A stretch of DNA of 21,854 nt, from assembly GCA_020723935.1 (NCBI GenBank), contig DYHY01000009.1:1-21854 (forward strand), written 5' to 3'. This document shows, in pieces, positions 21,228-21,854 of this stretch. The notes under the pieces are model-generated. The model was not told the DNA's origin, made no database searches, and saw only the letters and a program-made list of their open reading frames with translations. Position 1 is the first letter of the stretch; each line of letters starts with the position of its first letter. Both the position numbers and the translations under genes were made by a program. This DNA comes from Candidatus Micrarchaeum sp. GTDB taxonomy: Archaea; SpSt-1190; DYHY01.

Positions 21228-21749
21228 CTAGAACGCCTTGAGCGAGAGGCCGAACAGGCAGCTTTTCACGTCCTGCATGAAGCCTATCACCTCGAGCTTG
21301 TTGAAGCTGGCGAGGCGCGTCAGCGTGAACTTGTCCATTGCTCCCTCCAGGAGCATCCCCTTTGCCCGCGCCTTGTCGTCGAGGCCTTTCCATAAGCCCA
21401 GGAGCTCCCTGTCCTTCTCGAGGGCCGTGAGGCCCGAGAGGCGGTAGCTGGCCGTCGTGTGGAACATCAGGCGGTCCTTGTAGATGAGGAGGCTCCCCGG
21501 GCATTCGCCCGCCTTCTTCACGAACGTGAAATTCTCGATCACCGGAGCCCCCAGGAAGAGCTGGTCGGCGCGCTCAAGCTTCTTTGCGATGGCGGCGAGG
21601 TTCATCTTCGGGAGGCCCTTCCTCGTGACGTACGCCTCCTCGAACTCCTCGCGCGAGAAGAGGTAGTTTGTCATTTCCCTTAGCTCCGCGACGGTAGACG
21701 CCGTCGCGTCCTCGGGCTTGAAGCCTGCAGATGCCGGGACTCTTGCCAT
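21228..21749 (-). CDS. Unrecognised 173-residue protein
   Basis: ATG 21749 lies 24 bases from a box A, so it is probably leaderless. The protein is soluble, with no signal peptide. Visible blocks are TVAELREMTNYLFSREEFEE, ERADQLFLGAPVIENFTFV, LLIYKDRLMFHTTASYRLSG and a C-terminal IGFMQDVKSCLFGLSLKAF. Two cysteines are present. It resembles no family I can name. It leads an operon with the DUF5668-like membrane protein. The tandem 10-bp repeat begins nine bases upstream of its box A. Confidence 0.75.
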   Translation of the reverse strand: MARVPASAGFKPEDATASTVAELREMTNYLFSREEFEEAYVTRKGLPKMNLAAIAKKLERADQLFLGAPVIENFTFVKKAGECPGSLLIYKDRLMFHTTASYRLSGLTALEKDRELLGLWKGLDDKARAKGMLLEGAMDKFTLTRLASFNKLEVIGFMQDVKSCLFGLSLKAF

Positions 21750-21772
21750 TGCACTAGGTGAATCCGGACGGC

Positions 21773-21782
21773 GTTTAAAATG
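21773..21782 (-). promoter_or_regulatory. Box A of the 173-residue/DUF5668-like operon
   Basis: Minus-strand CATTTTAAAC lies 24-33 bases upstream of ATG 21749, next to the tandem repeat array. Confidence 0.6.
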
Positions 21783-21790
21783 CTTCCCGC

Positions 21791-21854
21791 CGGTCCCCTC
21801 CGGTCCCCTCCGGTCCCCTCCGGTCCCCTCCGGTCCCCTCCGGTCCCCTCCGGT
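21791..21854. repeat. 10-bp tandem repeat CGGTCCCCTC, at least 6.4 copies, reaching window end
   Basis: Six exact copies of CGGTCCCCTC plus CGGT run to the last base, with no variation. The minus strand reads GAGGGGACCG repeated, giving GGGG tracts separated by six bases, which fits a G-quadruplex pattern. Unit length is near one helical turn. It lies just upstream of the core promoter at 21773-21782. The full length is unknown because the window ends inside it. Confidence 0.9.

Noticed and set aside
21791-21854. CRISPR repeats
   Set aside because: The 10-bp units are directly tandem with no spacers and no cas genes nearby.

Overview
This window reads as a high-GC archaeal chromosome segment. 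Archaeal signs are TATA-type box A elements about 22-30 bases upstream of most first genes, a tRNA intron in a canonical bulge-helix-bulge, an Orc1/Cdc6 AAA+ protein, an archaeal Ogg2-type DNA glycosylase and a Sulfolobus-type single-strand DNA-binding protein. I see no insertion sequence, integrase, CRISPR array or rRNA. A DPANN-type lineage is possible but cannot be shown from this piece. No gene-free stretch exceeds 300 bases.

Layout. Positions 1-2105 hold an unrecognised minus-strand gene cut by the window edge, tRNA-Glu(CUC), two related small membrane proteins and an intron-containing tRNA-Ile(UAU). Positions 2145-4118 hold a DoxX protein and a lysine 6-aminotransferase broken by two compensating frameshifts. 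Positions 4143-7882 are all minus strand: a 37-residue membrane peptide, a CBS-pair protein, an ArsB/NhaD-type transporter, a Usp-like protein and Orc1/Cdc6. The last three form a tight operon, read orc1-usp-transporter. Positions 7993-14700 hold many redox genes (DsbA-like, LdhA-like dehydrogenase, TlpA-like, flavin reductase, CNHC thioredoxin-like protein), plus a methyltransferase, Ogg2 and a DUF5667-like secreted protein. Positions 14707-17446 hold three orphan minus-strand genes, two of them encoding membrane proteins. Positions 17543-20284 hold an MgtC/DUF4010 membrane protein overlapping an alpha/beta hydrolase, then SSB. Positions 20410-21749 hold two convergent two-gene units with PspC and a DUF5668-like protein. 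The window ends in a 10-bp G-rich tandem repeat.

Two patterns cut across the genes. First, promoter-proximal genes mostly look leaderless (box A, then the start codon about 25 bases later), while downstream operon genes often carry GGAG/GAGG Shine-Dalgarno motifs. Second, at least six places need a single-base insertion or deletion, usually in a short homopolymer, to restore a convincing protein: near 297, 2638, 3121, 3360, 9210 and 17405. Assembly or sequencing error is the simplest reading, and annotators should treat these as probably intact genes.

Nothing here is a clear new defence or mobile system. The most unusual items are the orc1-usp-transporter operon, the intron-bearing tRNA-Ile(UAU), and the orphan 489-residue/111-residue operon.
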